Shown: in pieces, positions 38,451-52,976 of the stretch | Layout: each line of letters opens with the position of its first letter | Position numbering within the stretch: the first letter of the stretch is position 1 | Source: Phoebastria nigripes | Taxonomy: Eukaryota > Chordata > Aves > Procellariiformes > Diomedeidae | NCBI GenBank assembly: GCA_035582835.1 | Contig: JAYKAV010002673.1 | Location: forward strand, 375,620-439,619 | Direction: 5' to 3' | Length of the DNA: 64,000 bases | The notes under the pieces: generated by a model | Told to the model about the DNA's origin: nothing | Databases searched by the model: none | The model's input: only the letters and a program-made list of their open reading frames with translations | Position numbers and translations under genes: made by a program

Positions 38451-41400
38451 ACCTTCTGAAAACTGCTGCCGTGAGGCAGCTGTCCCTCCGGCCCCAGCCC
38501 TGGCCTGGGGGACGGCAGCCACCTTAGAGGAGCCAGTGGCTGTGGCCATCTTGGTATTTAGGCAAGGATCTAATGAGTGGCATCATTAAAAACTTAGGAT
38601 GTAGGACTTGGTCAAAGATTCATGGAAATCACTGGCAGTTTTTCAATGATGGGATCAACCTTTCCATCATACGGTTTTCTCTGGAGGAAGGCATGGACTG
38701 TATTTTTGGCCAGTCCTTGGCCATGTCAGTAAACATTTCCCGTCTTTACCAGCACACTTAGACTGACAGCAGTCTAGCCCACACTGTAATGCTCTCCCAG
38801 ACTTGCTGTTGCAGTTTTAATTTAAAATGTTTTGCATTGGAGACATGTTTAATGTTTTATACCCTAGTTACACTAGTTGAAGTGCTGTTGAGCACAGTGT
38901 GATGCTTATTATTTTAATCATGTTAGGCCCCATTTGGGAGCTAAATTGTGTGCAGTTATTGTGGGCTTTTTATCTCTTGGATTCGGTTTCCCCACCCCCC
39001 TTTAGGAGGATGAAAGGTTTTAATGAAACAGCCTGTGCAGAGCGTGCTATAATGGGTACTAGCAGCACACCACTGTTCCTTTCAGGGCAAGAGCCNTGGG
39101 GTGATCTGGTTTTTTCTTTTTCATCTAAAGAAACACATTTATAGAGCTTACACTCTGCTTGCTGGACTCCTGGACATGCACAAGTATCTGTTTTGCAATG
39201 CGAGGATCTAATCAAATTCCCTTTAGAAAGCGTTCAAAGTGCTTGGCTCTGAAGAACAGACATGCAGGACCAGCTGAGAGCTGAAATTAAGAAATAAGGT
39301 GCACAAATGAAATATACTAGTGCCATGTAGTTTTATTTAAGCATGGGATTATAGCATATTATTCGTTTCAAGAGCACACATCATCATCACTGTGTTCTGT
39401 AATAAAAATTAAAAAAAAAAGGAATGGTAGCTTTTGTTCCATTTTGCTTTCTCCGTTGGGCTTTGAATTGATCAAGAGTGATATAAAAGCATAGCTTTGG
39501 CAGAAGGGGACTGAATTTTGCTTTATTACCGCAATATACTTGGAGACAGTGAAAGCACACCAATTTGAAAGAACTGACTTAAGGGATGCACTGAAGAATC
39601 CACAAAACTAATAATTATTGTCCTTGACAGGCAGGGAAAGTGTTAAACAAATACAAAGAAAAGGGCGAAGAGAAAAATGAGGTATGCTGTTGTATATAAT
39701 TTCAAGGATACTTGAATTTTTGAATGCCAGATGTTACCTTCCTTGCTCACCTCAAATGCTTTGCTTCATAGCTCTGATGAAGACATTTGAACAGAATTAT
39801 GGTACTCACCTGAAAAGGAATTTAAATCCAACCATGACTAAGTAGAGCTTGTTGCCGTTTCCAGAACAGATAGCCTTTTCAGCCTTTTATATTCTTAATT
39901 CTTGTTTTCTTCTTGACATCTCTTTGGTTTTAATTTTTATGAGCTTGACTGNGGGCTGGAAGGTACTGAAGCCCACATCTGCAGGTGGGACCCTCAGCAG
40001 TCAGGCCCAGAGCTAGCTATNGAAAATGGGGGCTGACACCATCAATCACTTGCCTTGGCACCATTCACTTGCCACTTCAGATTCACTCACCTTGTAGATG
40101 AAATTAGGGAAGAACAAGTGAAACTTTGGCTTAGCATGTAAGCGTAATATAAATTAACTACTAATTTGAAAAAAAAATATTAGCAAAGGATTTTGTTGCA
40201 GAACAAAAGACGCATTGGATCGGTGAGCTGGTTTCAGTTTCTACAGTAGCATTAGGAAAAAAAAATCAGGTGGAATAAAATCTGATAGCTTTCTTGACAG
40301 CTGTAACTACACATCTTGACAGTGAATAAAATTACAGTTCATTTAAATCTGAATTTCGGTTGAAATATTTATGAATATGAGCAACCTGGCATGGCAGAAA
40401 AACATAACAGCAAATGATCAGGGAGAGTTTGATGCACTTTCAACAGGAAACCAAAATCAGTATTTTACTTTGCTGTCACTTTAGAATGCCTCTCCTTCCT
40501 GTGACAATCCTCTTTTTCTCTTTCACAAAGGCTTAATAATTATGCACCCAAGGCAGCAGCAGGCTCTCCAACAGTTTTAAAAACTAGGGCACCTTACCAT
40601 CTCTGTGACTGTCATTATGAAAATGGGACACTCATGAAACTGGGGTACCTGGTGACCTTACCAAAGATTTATATTGAAAATAGTAATGTTAAAGCAGATG
40701 GACAATCTAAACGAATCACATTTTTAGAAAGCTAAATTTATTTCCGTGTAAGTGATGGTAAGAATGGAATTTGGAAAGTTAATGCACATATATTTGCATT
40801 CAGCCAATGTCAGCATACACACAAATTGGGTGTTTCCATAAGCCCACGGGCAGAAAGGCAACAGGCATTTGCAAATGGCAAAGTTGCCACTTCTGGGTTA
40901 GAAGAGCTGAAGCTGTGGCACCCGGGACAGCTGAGAGCAAGGCAGCCTCTTCACCATCGGAACTGTAGTTTCTTGATACGCCTCAGCAGCATGGCTAGTT
41001 GAAGGAGCTCTTCCCCTCGCCCCTCTCACCCCTCGCTGTTTCAGTCCTTCTCCGGGCAGCCCCCTGAGCTGTACTCATGTCACTTTTTTGTGGGGAATTT
41101 CTGAGGACCGGCTCAATGACATCTGGGTTGACTAAAAACACACACACACAGACCAGTTCACCAACGTGGTTTCACATCCCAGCTCCACAAGCAGTGGTGT
41201 TGGTGCAACCAGAGGAGCCATGGGGCAGCCCNATCAGGGGGGATCACTGCTGCAGTCTCCAGGCTGGGAGACTCTAGCTTGAGGGAACATGCCGGTGCCG
41301 TGCTGGAGCTGGTCCTGAGTGGAGGTGTCCTGCCCAACCTGGGGCATGGGCAAGGTAAGAGGGCCATAACCCNCTTGAGCTATGCTGGGGGATCCGTGGG

Positions 41401-42618
41401 AAGACGGGGCTGGGGATTCAGAGGAGAATCAAATATAGNTCCTTCAGAGGAGCTGTTTCAAAATAGCTTTTACCAGACTTTTCTCCAGTTGGTCAAGGAG
41501 ACAGAGAGTAGGCAAAGGGATCTGGGGGAANCTGCGTAAGTAAAGCTTATACATACCTAATTTATTAGAAAACGGCACTATTATGGGAGTCCTCAGTAAA
41601 TATGCAATTTGCACTCTGCCTGCAGTGCTGTGCTGTTCATCAGCCAGGCAGGGGATAACATTATTTATTCATCTGCCTGAGTAGAGACATCTTGGTGGTG
41701 TGGAAAGGGCCACTCTGGGGACAGAAAACTTTTTCACCTTAGAGGTATATGAGAAGACGAGGGAAAAGAGTGTGGAAAAATATTCAGCAGCAGAACAATG
41801 CATCCAAAGCACCCCTATTAGCTTTAGGGAAGGGGAGAGTTATATATTATCTATTTATCTGTTGATGCCACTATACCATTTCTGTTGTAGGCGTAAAGAG
41901 CTTACTGTTTCTATAACCTTATACACAGATCNCCTGTGTTGTGTTACACCTGCACGTGCCTCTGAAAAAGCTAAGCTGTAAACAACACTGACACCAGTCA
42001 TCTTCCCAGAAAATAATGTGCTTAATTATTAAAGCAGCNGGGGGTTCCCAGCTCATCCTGGAGGCCTGAGGAGACCAGGTTTTGATTTGAGTGAGGACCG
42101 TTGTGGCCTCACTGGTTTCCCCCAACACGTTTTTGTCCTGACTCCAGGGCAGGACAACCTTGTGGGGATGCGTGTGGAAGAGGAGGAGAAGAGCAAGCCT
42201 GCCTGTCTGGATGTGTAGGGCAGCTATAGAGATCACCACCCATTTTATTACACTTTCAGAACATGTGTGCATAGTAGTGCAAAAGCTGAGCATGGCTGCT
42301 GGTGGTATTGACTAAAATTCAAGTTCATTTCTACTAGGCATCACAGAGTTTTCACACAGGCACTTGAAAAATCAGTGTGGTTTCCATATTCCCAAATGCT
42401 CCTATGACTTTTTTTATGGTACTGTATCACTTAATCCTTTTGTCTTTATTTATTAATACAATGCATTTTCTACAAGGATTTCATTGTGATCCTCAAATTA
42501 TTCCTGAGATGGTGATTCTTATCTTATGCGGAATTTAAAAAAAAATTCTGTCTTTAATTTTTACTCTCTACCATATTTGAAGAACTTAGTCTTTTGGAAT
42601 TTATATCTTTGCGGAGGC

Positions 42619-42636
42619 AAAAAAAAAAAAAAAAAA
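42619..42636. repeat. Poly(A) tract, 18 bases
   Basis: Uninterrupted A18. No retroposed body is recognisable upstream. Confidence 0.9.
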
Positions 42637-43108
42637 CAAACTTAAAGAAGGAGAAGAAAAGTAGTTACTGCTTTCTTGGGTATTTTACAGTTTGGGGATC
42701 TTACCAAGAAGCTGTAGTGTTCTTGATGTATGAGCTCAACTCCTGCCTTAGCTCTGTCAGAAGGTTTGGCACCAAAAATGAAGCTGGGATCTAGTGTTCA
42801 CAATGTCAAGAATAATTGCTTTTCCAAAGTTGAGTACAGAAATATGTCAGTTCTTCCAGCCTGATAATGGAGGGGGTTTATTGTTCATTTAATTTAAGGA
42901 TAAGAGTACGGAACAAACCAGCGTGGCTTAAACCTGCATGTTTTCAAATGCCACTGTAGCATGACATTTTTAATTAAAACAGAGTGGCTGCGGTGGGACA
43001 ATGCAATGGAGCATTTATCACTGCACTCTGTGAAAACAAGGCTCTGTTTCACAATTACTTATTAACTTTTCTTCAGTATGAAGTGCTAAGAAAAGTATGC
43101 TGCAAGAG

Positions 43109-43141
43109 TGCTAGTTCTCTGCTAGTTCTCTGCTAGTTCTC
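43109..43141. repeat. Tandem triplication of TGCTAGTTCTC
   Basis: Three perfect 11-bp copies at 43109-43119, 43120-43130 and 43131-43141. This is recent local slippage. Confidence 0.95.
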
Positions 43142-45053
43142 AGAGACAAAATCTGGAGCGCTACAACTATTACTAACTTGGATTTTGAGATTGTCCGTAA
43201 CTGTGAATAAGGTCCATTTTCTGTTAGTGTTTATCAGTGTCTGCTGGCAGAGCTTAGCACCTGGAGTTAGGAGCAGTGAATACTAACTCAGGAGCTACTT
43301 ACAGTTGTTCATACCTTGACTTTGACAGTATCCATTTTAGAGGACCGAAACAGCCTCTTTCTCCCTCCCTCTTTTTGCAGTTGGTTACTACATTTGCAAT
43401 ATCCATATTAATTTAGATCTCCAAAGGAGAATCAATTTTGCATGTTTTGACACGAGAAAATTTATCTCATTGCCTTTTGTCTGACCCCTCTCTTTTTTTA
43501 GTTCTTATTTAAATTCACACAGAGTCTTTATCACAAAGGTTATCCTAACGTTCATCTTTTGTATTTGTCACTGGAACAACTTGTTCTTGTCTATTGTATG
43601 AATATAGCACTCAGATCTCCTTGAAGATCTCCTTTTACAACGTACTCCTTAAGAAGAGGAAAGAATTATTTCAGCAGTGTCCCTTTTGAAAAACAGTAAT
43701 TAAACAAAAAAGAAAAACAGAACAAAACCTCATCATTCAACAGAGATGAGGTCACAGCCAGGAATAGCTTAATAAAGTGACTGAACCAGATTTGCTAAAT
43801 CTGCAGGGTGTTATGATGAATAAAACTTACAGAATCCTGGTATATTCTCCATATATGACAGTTAGTGCAGTGGAGAAGATAGCACCATAAAGGACGTAAG
43901 CTGCCCCATGCTAATAACAATTGATGATAACAAATTCTCAAATGACAGATCTCCTGCTGAGGTTGTGGATGAGGAGGAACTTAGCTCCACTTAATGACTT
44001 TAAATGAAATAATTCAAAAACTATATAGGAATCTTTATTAAACCTTAGAATTAATGTATAAGAAGAAATATTACCCTACATAAAAATCATACATTGCTGA
44101 AACTGGCCAAAGGTCTCATTTTGTCATAGAAGACAGAAGACATCTTCAGATACCTAAAATTATTTTTTCTATTCAATAAACATGGATAATTCTTAAGTGA
44201 TGAGTGGAAAAAGCGTAAGCAGAAATGGTCATTTCCATGCTCCTACACCTACTGTTAAGGTGCTCAAGTATGCAAACCATTCACTTCATTGTTCACAAAT
44301 CTGTATCAAGTCACCTTGAAGTCTGTAAAATACACGTCCAAGGAAAGCAGAGGAACCTGCCCTCCAGAGGTAACTATTTTTCTCCATTGACTGTAGAGGG
44401 AGCCTAGAAACTAACTTTGACTTGATGCCTAACACATGCTTAGTAAGGTGGAGGTGCAATCCCTCTTGCTTGTGTGTACAGCCATGCACATTGCAAACAG
44501 ACGGAGCTGGTCGCAATCTCACATGGCAGAGAGTAACTACGACTTTGTGTGTCTTTTCTTCCTTCTTGTGTCTTGAGTAGTTTTACTCAGCAAACATCCA
44601 TCTTCAATTTTTTTTACTGCCATTGCATGACCAGTTTGTTCCAGCCAGCTCCTAAACGCTCCCGCTTAGTAAAGATTTTCTGAACAAGAAAAAATGCAAA
44701 GTTACATGAAGCTTGTAGAGGGGTGCATGCCTGCTGTTACNAGTAGGTAAAGAAGTTTGTAACACAAACATAACATTTGTTCTCCCCTTTCACTTTTCAA
44801 AATATGAACAAAACAAAATAAGAAAAAGCTGTCATTTTTTATTTTTAGCATGTAATAAATTTTCCTTGATTATCATTTCTTTTGAATTATCATTTTCTAC
44901 ATTTTCTATTTAAAAATAAACCTGTGACCTGGCTGCAAAATATCATGCAAGTACAAAAATGTAATAGCAGATGTTAGTCTTGCAGATGTGCTGATCAAAA
45001 CACACAGAAAATGGGAAGATTTATCTTCCTTGCTGTGCACTTGACAGCTGCTT

Positions 45054-45074
45054 AAAAAAAAAAAAAAAAAAAAA
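45054..45074. repeat. Poly(A) tract, 21 bases
   Basis: Uninterrupted A21; no source element is recognised. Confidence 0.9.
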
Positions 45075-46785
45075 GGCATTCATCTGTATTGGAACAATTT
45101 AGCAGACTACACAGTTTGATGTATTTTACTGCTTAAAATTGATTCTTACCCTTCTGACAACTCACTGTTTGGATCTAACATGGCACAAGAATGGAACTAG
45201 GCAACAGTGATTAACAGATCATATCTTTTCTAGTCTGCAAGCCTCCTCAAGGCCATTATTATGAGCCACTCTTTCAGAAAGTGAAAGATGGTCACCCAAG
45301 GTGCCCATGCAGAATGATACTTTCAGTGATGAAGGATGGGGTGGAATTGATTCATTCCCATTATTTAAGTTTCTTCCACTCAGAATGGAAATAAAGCTTC
45401 TAGAAACTCCCTGTATCTTTACAATTATTGGGGGGTTGATAAGAGACACTTCATTTTGAGAAGTGAAAACAAAAAGTTTCAGTTTGTTACCAGGTCCAAG
45501 GAGCAAAATCACCTCTGGCTTTTACTCAGGACATGCCTGTTTATTGCTCAACCCTGACTCCTCTCCTAAACAAGGCTCCTACTGTGGGCTCCTTTAGGTC
45601 TCACAGCGACTCTTTCAGCAGCTGCAGTGCAGCCTGACATCTCGCGCAGCCAGGGCACAAGTCAGGTCTGCAATAACCTTTAAAAACAAGGTATTAGTTA
45701 TTAAAAGTCCCTTCAGCTTTAAATGAAGAAAACAAAATATGCACACACGTCCATGCTGGCAGCATTACTCACTTGTCTGGCTCACCACCCCCAGGATTCA
45801 TTCACTCCCTGCACCCAGCAATCACCTTCCTAGTAAAGTGTCCGTAAAGAGACTTCGGTCCTTGGTTTGAAACTCTAGTTACAGCCTTTGCACATGCTCT
45901 GTCCCCCTTGGTTGCCAGTTGTTAAAAAGTTAATGTCCAGTTGTTGACTGTCATTGTTATCTTCAAGAGAGCACCATTTGTTGTCAGTCTCCTGGTAGGC
46001 ATGTCTAGACGGGTACGAATGCACTCCCATCAGCAGACCGACTTTCACTCTTCTGGCCCAGAGAAAACATGAATCACATCCAACGCCGAGCAGATACTAA
46101 CATAAGGCAAACACGCTGCATGCACTGCTTCATTCTTTACAATCGGCATACATTTAACAATAGTGTTATTTTAATATAAACAAAAAAAGAAAAATATCTT
46201 GAAAAGGTGTTTTTTTAAAATCTAATCTTTTATCAGAGTTGACTTTTCAGCAAAACACATCAGATTTTTACCTTATGGTCTCTTAAAAAAAAAAAGAACA
46301 AATAAAACCCCAACAAACCACCAAATAAGCCAACGGTCTCTAAAAATTTCAGACTACGTCCCACCCTTGTTCCCTTGTGCAGGCGGATGGGAAGGGCCAC
46401 ATTTTGCTCCTGACACTGTCACAGGGAGAACTGTGTATGTGCCCATTGCACATCTGGATGTATAGGAGGTGAAGGGGGCAGGGAAGGACCACATGGCTCC
46501 ACAGCTATGGGATGGGATCGCTGGATCACAGCTCCCCTAAAAGCTGGAAGGCATTTGCCAACTGACTATTCCAACAAATGNGGGGATACTGAACTAGAAA
46601 CATAACTCTATTACTGGTACTATGAGGGAGGTAAAAAAAAGAAAAAAAAGTATTTCTGACTCCAAACATTTAGCCTTGGCCTTTTCCAGAAAATTACCTG
46701 CAAAACATTTGATTGAAGAAACTTTTATATGAGCAGATATCCAGTTGTATGCATCTGCTACCCCCAGCACTATTGTTAGGCCGTT

Positions 46786-46827
46786 CATAGGATCATGCCC
46801 ATAGGATCACGCCCATAGGATCACGTC
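46786..46827. repeat. Tandem triplication of a 14-bp unit
   Basis: Three near-perfect copies of CATAGGATCACGCC at 46786, 46800 and 46814, with one substitution in each outer copy. Confidence 0.95.
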
Positions 46828-48787
46828 CAGAACCTGCCTTGGTCTTGTCCTTCTCCATCCCAGTCTTAACCCTGGAAAAAGTCAGCTATCCATCTCAACC
46901 TTCATAACTCCAGGTAAGAGGAATCCACCTGGTTTCAGCCATAGTTACAGCAATTCTTTGCAAGATATTTGCTCTGGGATCTTGTGTCTGATGCTATTTT
47001 ATACCCTGAGAGTTTGCACAGTATGGTTCTCAGTGCATTCAGGCAGGATAATATAGTGCAAACTCAAGTAAGGAAATCAGACAACACTCTCATTTTACAG
47101 AGGTACATCCTGGAAAGAGGAAAACAGCGGTTCAGAGGTAAGCAAATCTACTCAGTGCCTAGAAATCAGCCATACTATGATTAAATCATAGCTCTAATTT
47201 TATGTATATTTATTTTCAAAGTGATTCAAATGAGTACCTCAGTCTTTTTGCATGCACCGTTGGAAACCTTGAAAGAATTTTTTTTCTCAGACCTCATCGC
47301 TCTAAATTGCTGCCTTTCCAGGACAGTACGCAAAGTCACCAGTCACCTTTCAAAGGTTTGACAGGTGTGTCTTATCACATCAGTTAAATCCATGCAAGAA
47401 AACACTTGGCTAGGAAACCTGCAACCAAGTGCAGTAGCAGCACAGCAGTTAACTCCTTCCCTGCCTCTCTGGCCTCCTGTTCACCTCTAACAATAAGCCC
47501 AGTAATACACGGATTAAGCATAGAATATTTATAAGGGCAGAAATACAAACAGAGGGAGCACTGAAAACCAACCATCAGAAGATCATGCTGGCATTTTATT
47601 CTTCACAGCTGATTTTCATCTAGAAGATTGCTCAGTCACCCTTACAGCACAAGCACTGCAGCACTGTATAATGGAAAGCTGGCTGTAGGGTGACTTTTAG
47701 CGTTCCCTGTCTGTGCATCACAGAAAGCAGGGCTGTATATGCTTTATAAGGAATATCATTCACCTCTTTAAAGGAGAAGTAATAGTCTCATCCCTAATTG
47801 CTTCCCCTGTGTCAGTAAGGAACATCCTTGACTTTCTGCTGCAGTTTGCACTATGGGTCAGCTTGGGGCAGCCTTTCTAGATTCAGGGAAAGCGTGTACA
47901 GGGTGTTTTGCAGGCAGACTTGAGCATCTCCTGCCCAAGCTGACGCAATGTTAGGAAGCCCTGCAGCCAGGGATGGGTAACCAGGGCGGCGTGGTCCTGC
48001 CAATGCTGTGCAGGGACCAGTCACAAGGAGGGGAACACCAGCTTGTGCCCACTGTAGCAGCTTTTGTGATATACATGTCTGTAGTCTAGGACTACGACCA
48101 TGAAATGTAAGTTTTCATGAGAAAAAACAGGTACGTTCAACATAGCAACTAGTGTGGGGTGGATAAGCCATTTGGGTCTCAGGGTACGTAGAGCTTCACT
48201 AATCTACAAGAATGTTATCTATACTATAGATGTAAAGTTACGTCAAACAATCCTGCCCTCTGCACTGCCATCATTCAAACCAGCCATTAAGATGCTCTAA
48301 ATTTCGTCCAGAACTTGGTTAGAAGCCAACCTCAGGGCCAGGGTATGTGAAAGGAGGCTTAGATCCAGAAGCCAGGAGCTTACAGAAAGAATCAATTATT
48401 TTTAAGCATCATGATCATTATAGCTGTTCCCTTTGAGACATCTGTGGGGGAGTTAATTTATAATGGGTAACTTTCTAGTCCTTTTTGGAAATGGAGACAC
48501 CATATGTCAGAGCTGGTTTTCTGATAAGTTGCTTCTTTGGCTGACTTTTTCAAAGTTTCTGCTTCCCATTTGGTTTTTGTGTGATGAACTGAAACTTAGT
48601 TAAGCTACATTCAAGAACTGAGCCCTATATCCCTCTTTAATAAGGATCAGCTTTGCTTTTTCTTGGTCCTCCATTTTGTGATTCTTAGTCATAAATATTT
48701 CTTTTCTCAGATAGAACATCAAGGCAAGAGATCTGTACAGATATATCTGCTCTTAGTGATGCAATCTGGCTTTAGATATGGAAAATA

Positions 48788-49206
48788 CTACATGGCCTTT
48801 TCCCCCTCTAGATGATCCTGCAATTTGTGCTTTAAGTTGTGAACAGTTTCACTATGTTGTTTCTTTACCTGCTCGCTTTTTCCCCTTTTGCCACTATTGA
48901 TAGTACAGGAGGTTTTACTTAACAGAGACTTAAGCAAGTGTTTACCATTAAGTTTCTCAGAAGTACCAATGACACCAGTAGTCCTTGAGCATGTGCTTAT
49001 ATACTTACTTACGAAGTTAGTAAAATCGGTACTACAAACCCAATTTTCTCCATTTCTTAGTTTTACCAAGCAATCTGGTCTCTTCTTCATTCTGTCAAAC
49101 AAAATGTGGTGTATCACTGGAGATGGAATCTGCCTGCAAGCAAAAATAGCAATTAAAGCTACCGCGCTGCCCCAAAGCAGCAAGGGAAATATTCAGTCCA
49201 AAGCAT
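48788..49206 (-). pseudogene. Weak chemokine-like coding remnant (tentative)
   Basis: A minus-strand frame is open to the TAG at 48788-48790. It reads RQIPSPVIHHILF, a Cys after KKRPD, then LRNGENWVC, FVSKYI and a long basic tail. This resembles the chemokine fold: RQIP loop, third Cys, G..VC fourth Cys, C-terminal helix. Just upstream in another frame, from an ATG at 49204-49206, lies MLWTEYFPCCFGAAR and then a stop. The two pieces join in frame as CCFGAARQIP if 29 bases (49134-49162, beginning GT and ending AG) are skipped. That is far too short for a normal vertebrate intron. Against the idea: third-to-fourth Cys spacing is 11 rather than about 15 residues, no signal peptide is visible, and open frames of this size are expected by chance. 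It may be a decayed pseudogene, an unusual exon, or coincidence. Confidence 0.18.
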
Positions 49207-52200
49207 CTGGGCTCGGTAGTGCAAAAATTAAAAGAACAATAAGACAAAATCTGCTTATATGTCAGGAATAATATGGTTCAGACTGTGCTTTGTCGCATTG
49301 CATCAGTTCCTGCGACATTATGTAATGCCACAGCATCTTTCTTAACTTAATTCCGCATAAAACCTTATATGATATCTCACATTTTAATCAAAAGTTGAGA
49401 ACAACATTTTAGCTCCCCTTTTCTCCTAAAAAGAATTAATTCCAACATGAGCTGGAAGAAAATGAGTAGGCAAAATATTCTGGCTAATCCCAGAGAATAT
49501 AAATTTTTTTCCATTTGATTAATGCTTTCAGGTACACATTTCTCATCTCTATCAGAGTGGAATAAGTGGAATTTCAGAATATGAGATAGAAGAACCAGGG
49601 ACTGAACACGCTATGTGGTACAGATGGGTGGCAGCTGGCCATGCCAGCTCTGATCTGGTATGATTTGAAGGATATAGCAAGGGGGTCTTTCCATTCTTTT
49701 TTCAATGTTGATGCTTGTTTCTTAAGTTTTGGGGGAATTTCTTTCTCTGTGTGTTGAGAATGTAGGTTCCATTTTTAATACTTAAGTATTAAAGACCACC
49801 CTTTTCATCACTCTCCATCCATAAAGAAAAATCTTCTTCAAGTTTTCGGGGGTCTTTTCCTTTTTTTTTTCATGGACGAGTTTCTACTTAACATTTTCAG
49901 GGCACAAGGACTGTAATTCCCTGATCCAGCAGAACAGTTAGACCTTCACTTTAGGCAGATGAGGTGCTGAATTTTCTTTCTATGCTGAGAATCTTTTGAC
50001 AGTACCAGTCCCCAGCTGCAACAGTAAATATACTAAGCTTTAAAGATGACTAAATTAGGTACAAAGCCACAGGGGATTTCCTATTACCTCTGTAAATGTG
50101 AGTATCTCCTGTTGACTAAATGTCCTGTAAACATTCTTAGACAGTTACTCATGCAGGTTGATTGTACAGTAGGACTAAAGAAAAACACCTACTTAGCTGA
50201 ATAAGATATTCTGGAAATATTTTTAAAGTAATAAGCTGGCTGTAAGAACTACCGTAATTTTAACACTGAGGGGAAAAAAACAGCTGGATGCTGTTGGAGG
50301 GGTTGTACATTCGTCCTCTTCATGCTTCTCTCATCCAACAGTACTGTAGCTTAAGTTATCTGTCCCCACTCCCACCAGGTATTTGTACCCAGATAATAAG
50401 GTAAAATAGCACTATTGTTTCATTTCTGAGTAACTTAAATGAATGGGAGAAATGCAATAAAATGTTCTATCTCAAATATATAGAAATAAATACATTTGAA
50501 TGGATATGTGTAAAAAAAAAAGGACATATATTTGTACCTGAAAATACCTTTACGTTTTATTTTACCATCANACTTTCACCATAAAATTTAGGATAGAATT
50601 AATTGTCACATAAATGTGCTTATAGCTCTAATTGAATGATTTCTATTTCTCTTCAGTTTTAAGTGCCTGTTTTGGGGCATCTAGATGGATTTTAGTTATG
50701 CAAAGATAAGCAAACATTTACAACACACTGGAAAACGAGGTCTGCAGTGAATATTTTATATAAAACACACATCGTTTCTGCTTCTAATGGTTTTGGAGTT
50801 TTGGAGGTTTTTTTGTTTTGGTTTTGGGTTTGTCTTTTTTTTACAGTTCAGGAATTTCCTGCACAGGGAAATGACACCTTTGAGGAGTATTGATGATGAN
50901 GTAACAGTATTAAAATGAATTTAAAAGTTTAATGTTAAATCTTTGGTAGAAAAGAAATATTGGGGAGGGGGGTGAATCAAACAGCGATGAGCCATTTCCC
51001 CCAGGAGTGGAGTACGAAGTCCCACTTGACAATATTCCCAAGTTCCCTTCCACTGATGTGTCCCCACCGTCCCGCGGACAGCATGCCAAGGACAGATGGA
51101 CAAATATTCCCTCAGCTCAGAACTATTCTGCACCTTCTGCTGAGCCCACAGGAACCAGAAGTCAGCCCTGCTAAGCAGAAAGAGATACTCGTCCCCTGCC
51201 TCCTCCTAGCAGGAATCTTGAGATTGATCTCAAACACCGTTAGCTTTTTCAGAAGGTTCGTATGATTTCTGAACTGTCTTCAAGTTTCCAGCCTGGGACA
51301 GTAAACAGTTGGATGGTGCAGCTCAAACTGCATTTGGCTGCTCTTTCTCCTTCAGTCACCATTTTCTCCTTGTCCTCAAACTACCCTCAGGATGCCATCC
51401 TGCTCGACTTTAGCTAAATGTTTATATAGGCGAGGGCACGTTGTTCTTTTGATTCATGAAGATGTACTGGCCCATTAACATCAGCAAGGATAAAATCCAC
51501 TTTTCCTTTCATTTAAATAAATCTCTTGCATCTGTATGACTGCATCAGTCTGACAGTCTTAATGCTGATGTACCTTTCTTTAAGTACATACAAAATCAAA
51601 GTCAAAGGACAAAACATACAGTAAACAGGGAACTCTGTAATTCTTCTAACTGCAGAACAGAAAATGAAACAGACAGAGATTACACAAGGTGTTGACATAT
51701 TTAGATTTCTGTAAGGCATCTAAAATGTTATACTGCACTAAATCATTTAGGAGACTGAATGATATGAAAGAAACATGCCTTTCATTAGAAGGTTGATTGG
51801 TATGTCTCTACCTATAATCATAAGGAGTAAATCACTTTAAAGGGACATTTTTTTCAAATGAGGTATTTCTAGCCTTTGGAAGACAACATAAAAACAATTT
51901 TCTTATATTATTATAGAGCTTTCTGATAATCAAAGACTGAGAAAATTGGAACCATAATGAGAACATGGTTTGGGGGTACTCTAATTTGCTCAGTAAAGTA
52001 GAAATTTCAGCACCAACTGAAGTGTACAACCAAAGCCAAGAAAAAGAATAAGACTGTAGGACAAGCAGGATAACAGCTGCTAGGCTAGGAAGAAATGACT
52101 CTGGAAAAAAACCAGAGATAAATATTTAGATGAATATCATTTCTCATGCAATGTTATGATCAAGAGATTAACATGATAGAGTGGATGCATGCATTAACTG

Positions 52201-52976
52201 ATGAACTGTGTGTAGGGACACTGTTGGTAAAACTCAGCTGCCTGAACAGGTGTCTAGTGCCGTATGAAGTGCTGTTCAGTACCCAAAACACCCGAGCACA
52301 TCACACAGGTATGACAAAGGACCTACCAGAGATGAAGACCCATTTGGGGTGGCAGCTGGAAGCTAGGCAAGATACACTTGTGCATCTAAATTTTCACTAG
52401 ACGCCTACACTTAGGCAAACAAACCCTACCTCTATTACTACTGTATTTTAGTACCAGTGTAACTACTACCAGGACGTGGTATTGTGTTCTACTTTCAACA
52501 GCTTGAGAGAGAGTGTAAAGACAACTCAGAGACACCTGAGAATGATGCAATGAGTGAGGAGATACATCTTATCATGATAGCTACAGGGAACTCAGCAAAT
52601 TTTTAGGAGACTTAAAGAAAAAAACAATTGACCATAGACTAGAGTTTCCATATGGGAAATTCAAGCCTGAGAATACACAGTTTTTCAATCTAAAAGATGA
52701 AATTCTGCTAAGTACATNTCAAAGTTAGATACATTCTTAGCAAAAAATGAGATGGGAGTTTTCATAGAGATGTCAAGGGTTATCGCCTAGGAGGAACAAA
52801 AGAGGTTTGTTTGATTCTTTTCACTTATTACTGGAAAATGGCAATTACATTTGAACACTCCTCTAAAAGAGCAGCTTTCTAGATATTCATCTAGTTCAAA
52901 CAAAAATTAAGTTTTGGTCTTCGTAATGAATATGGATTGTTTTTTTTAGTCTGAGTTCATGAACTTGCTTCTTTAT

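Larger units (their letters stand above)
38451..52971. other. Long unique non-coding region
   Basis: About 14.5 kb. It contains a GC-richer patch with many N bases at about 40900-41530, short tandem arrays and homopolymers (listed), a conserved-element-like segment at about 42880-43080 and one weak protein-coding candidate at 48788-49206 (listed). Nothing else is supported. Confidence 0.5.

Noticed and set aside
42619..45074. Poly(A) tracts considered as tails of processed pseudogenes
   Set aside because: No coding or SINE-like body precedes them and no flanking duplications were found.
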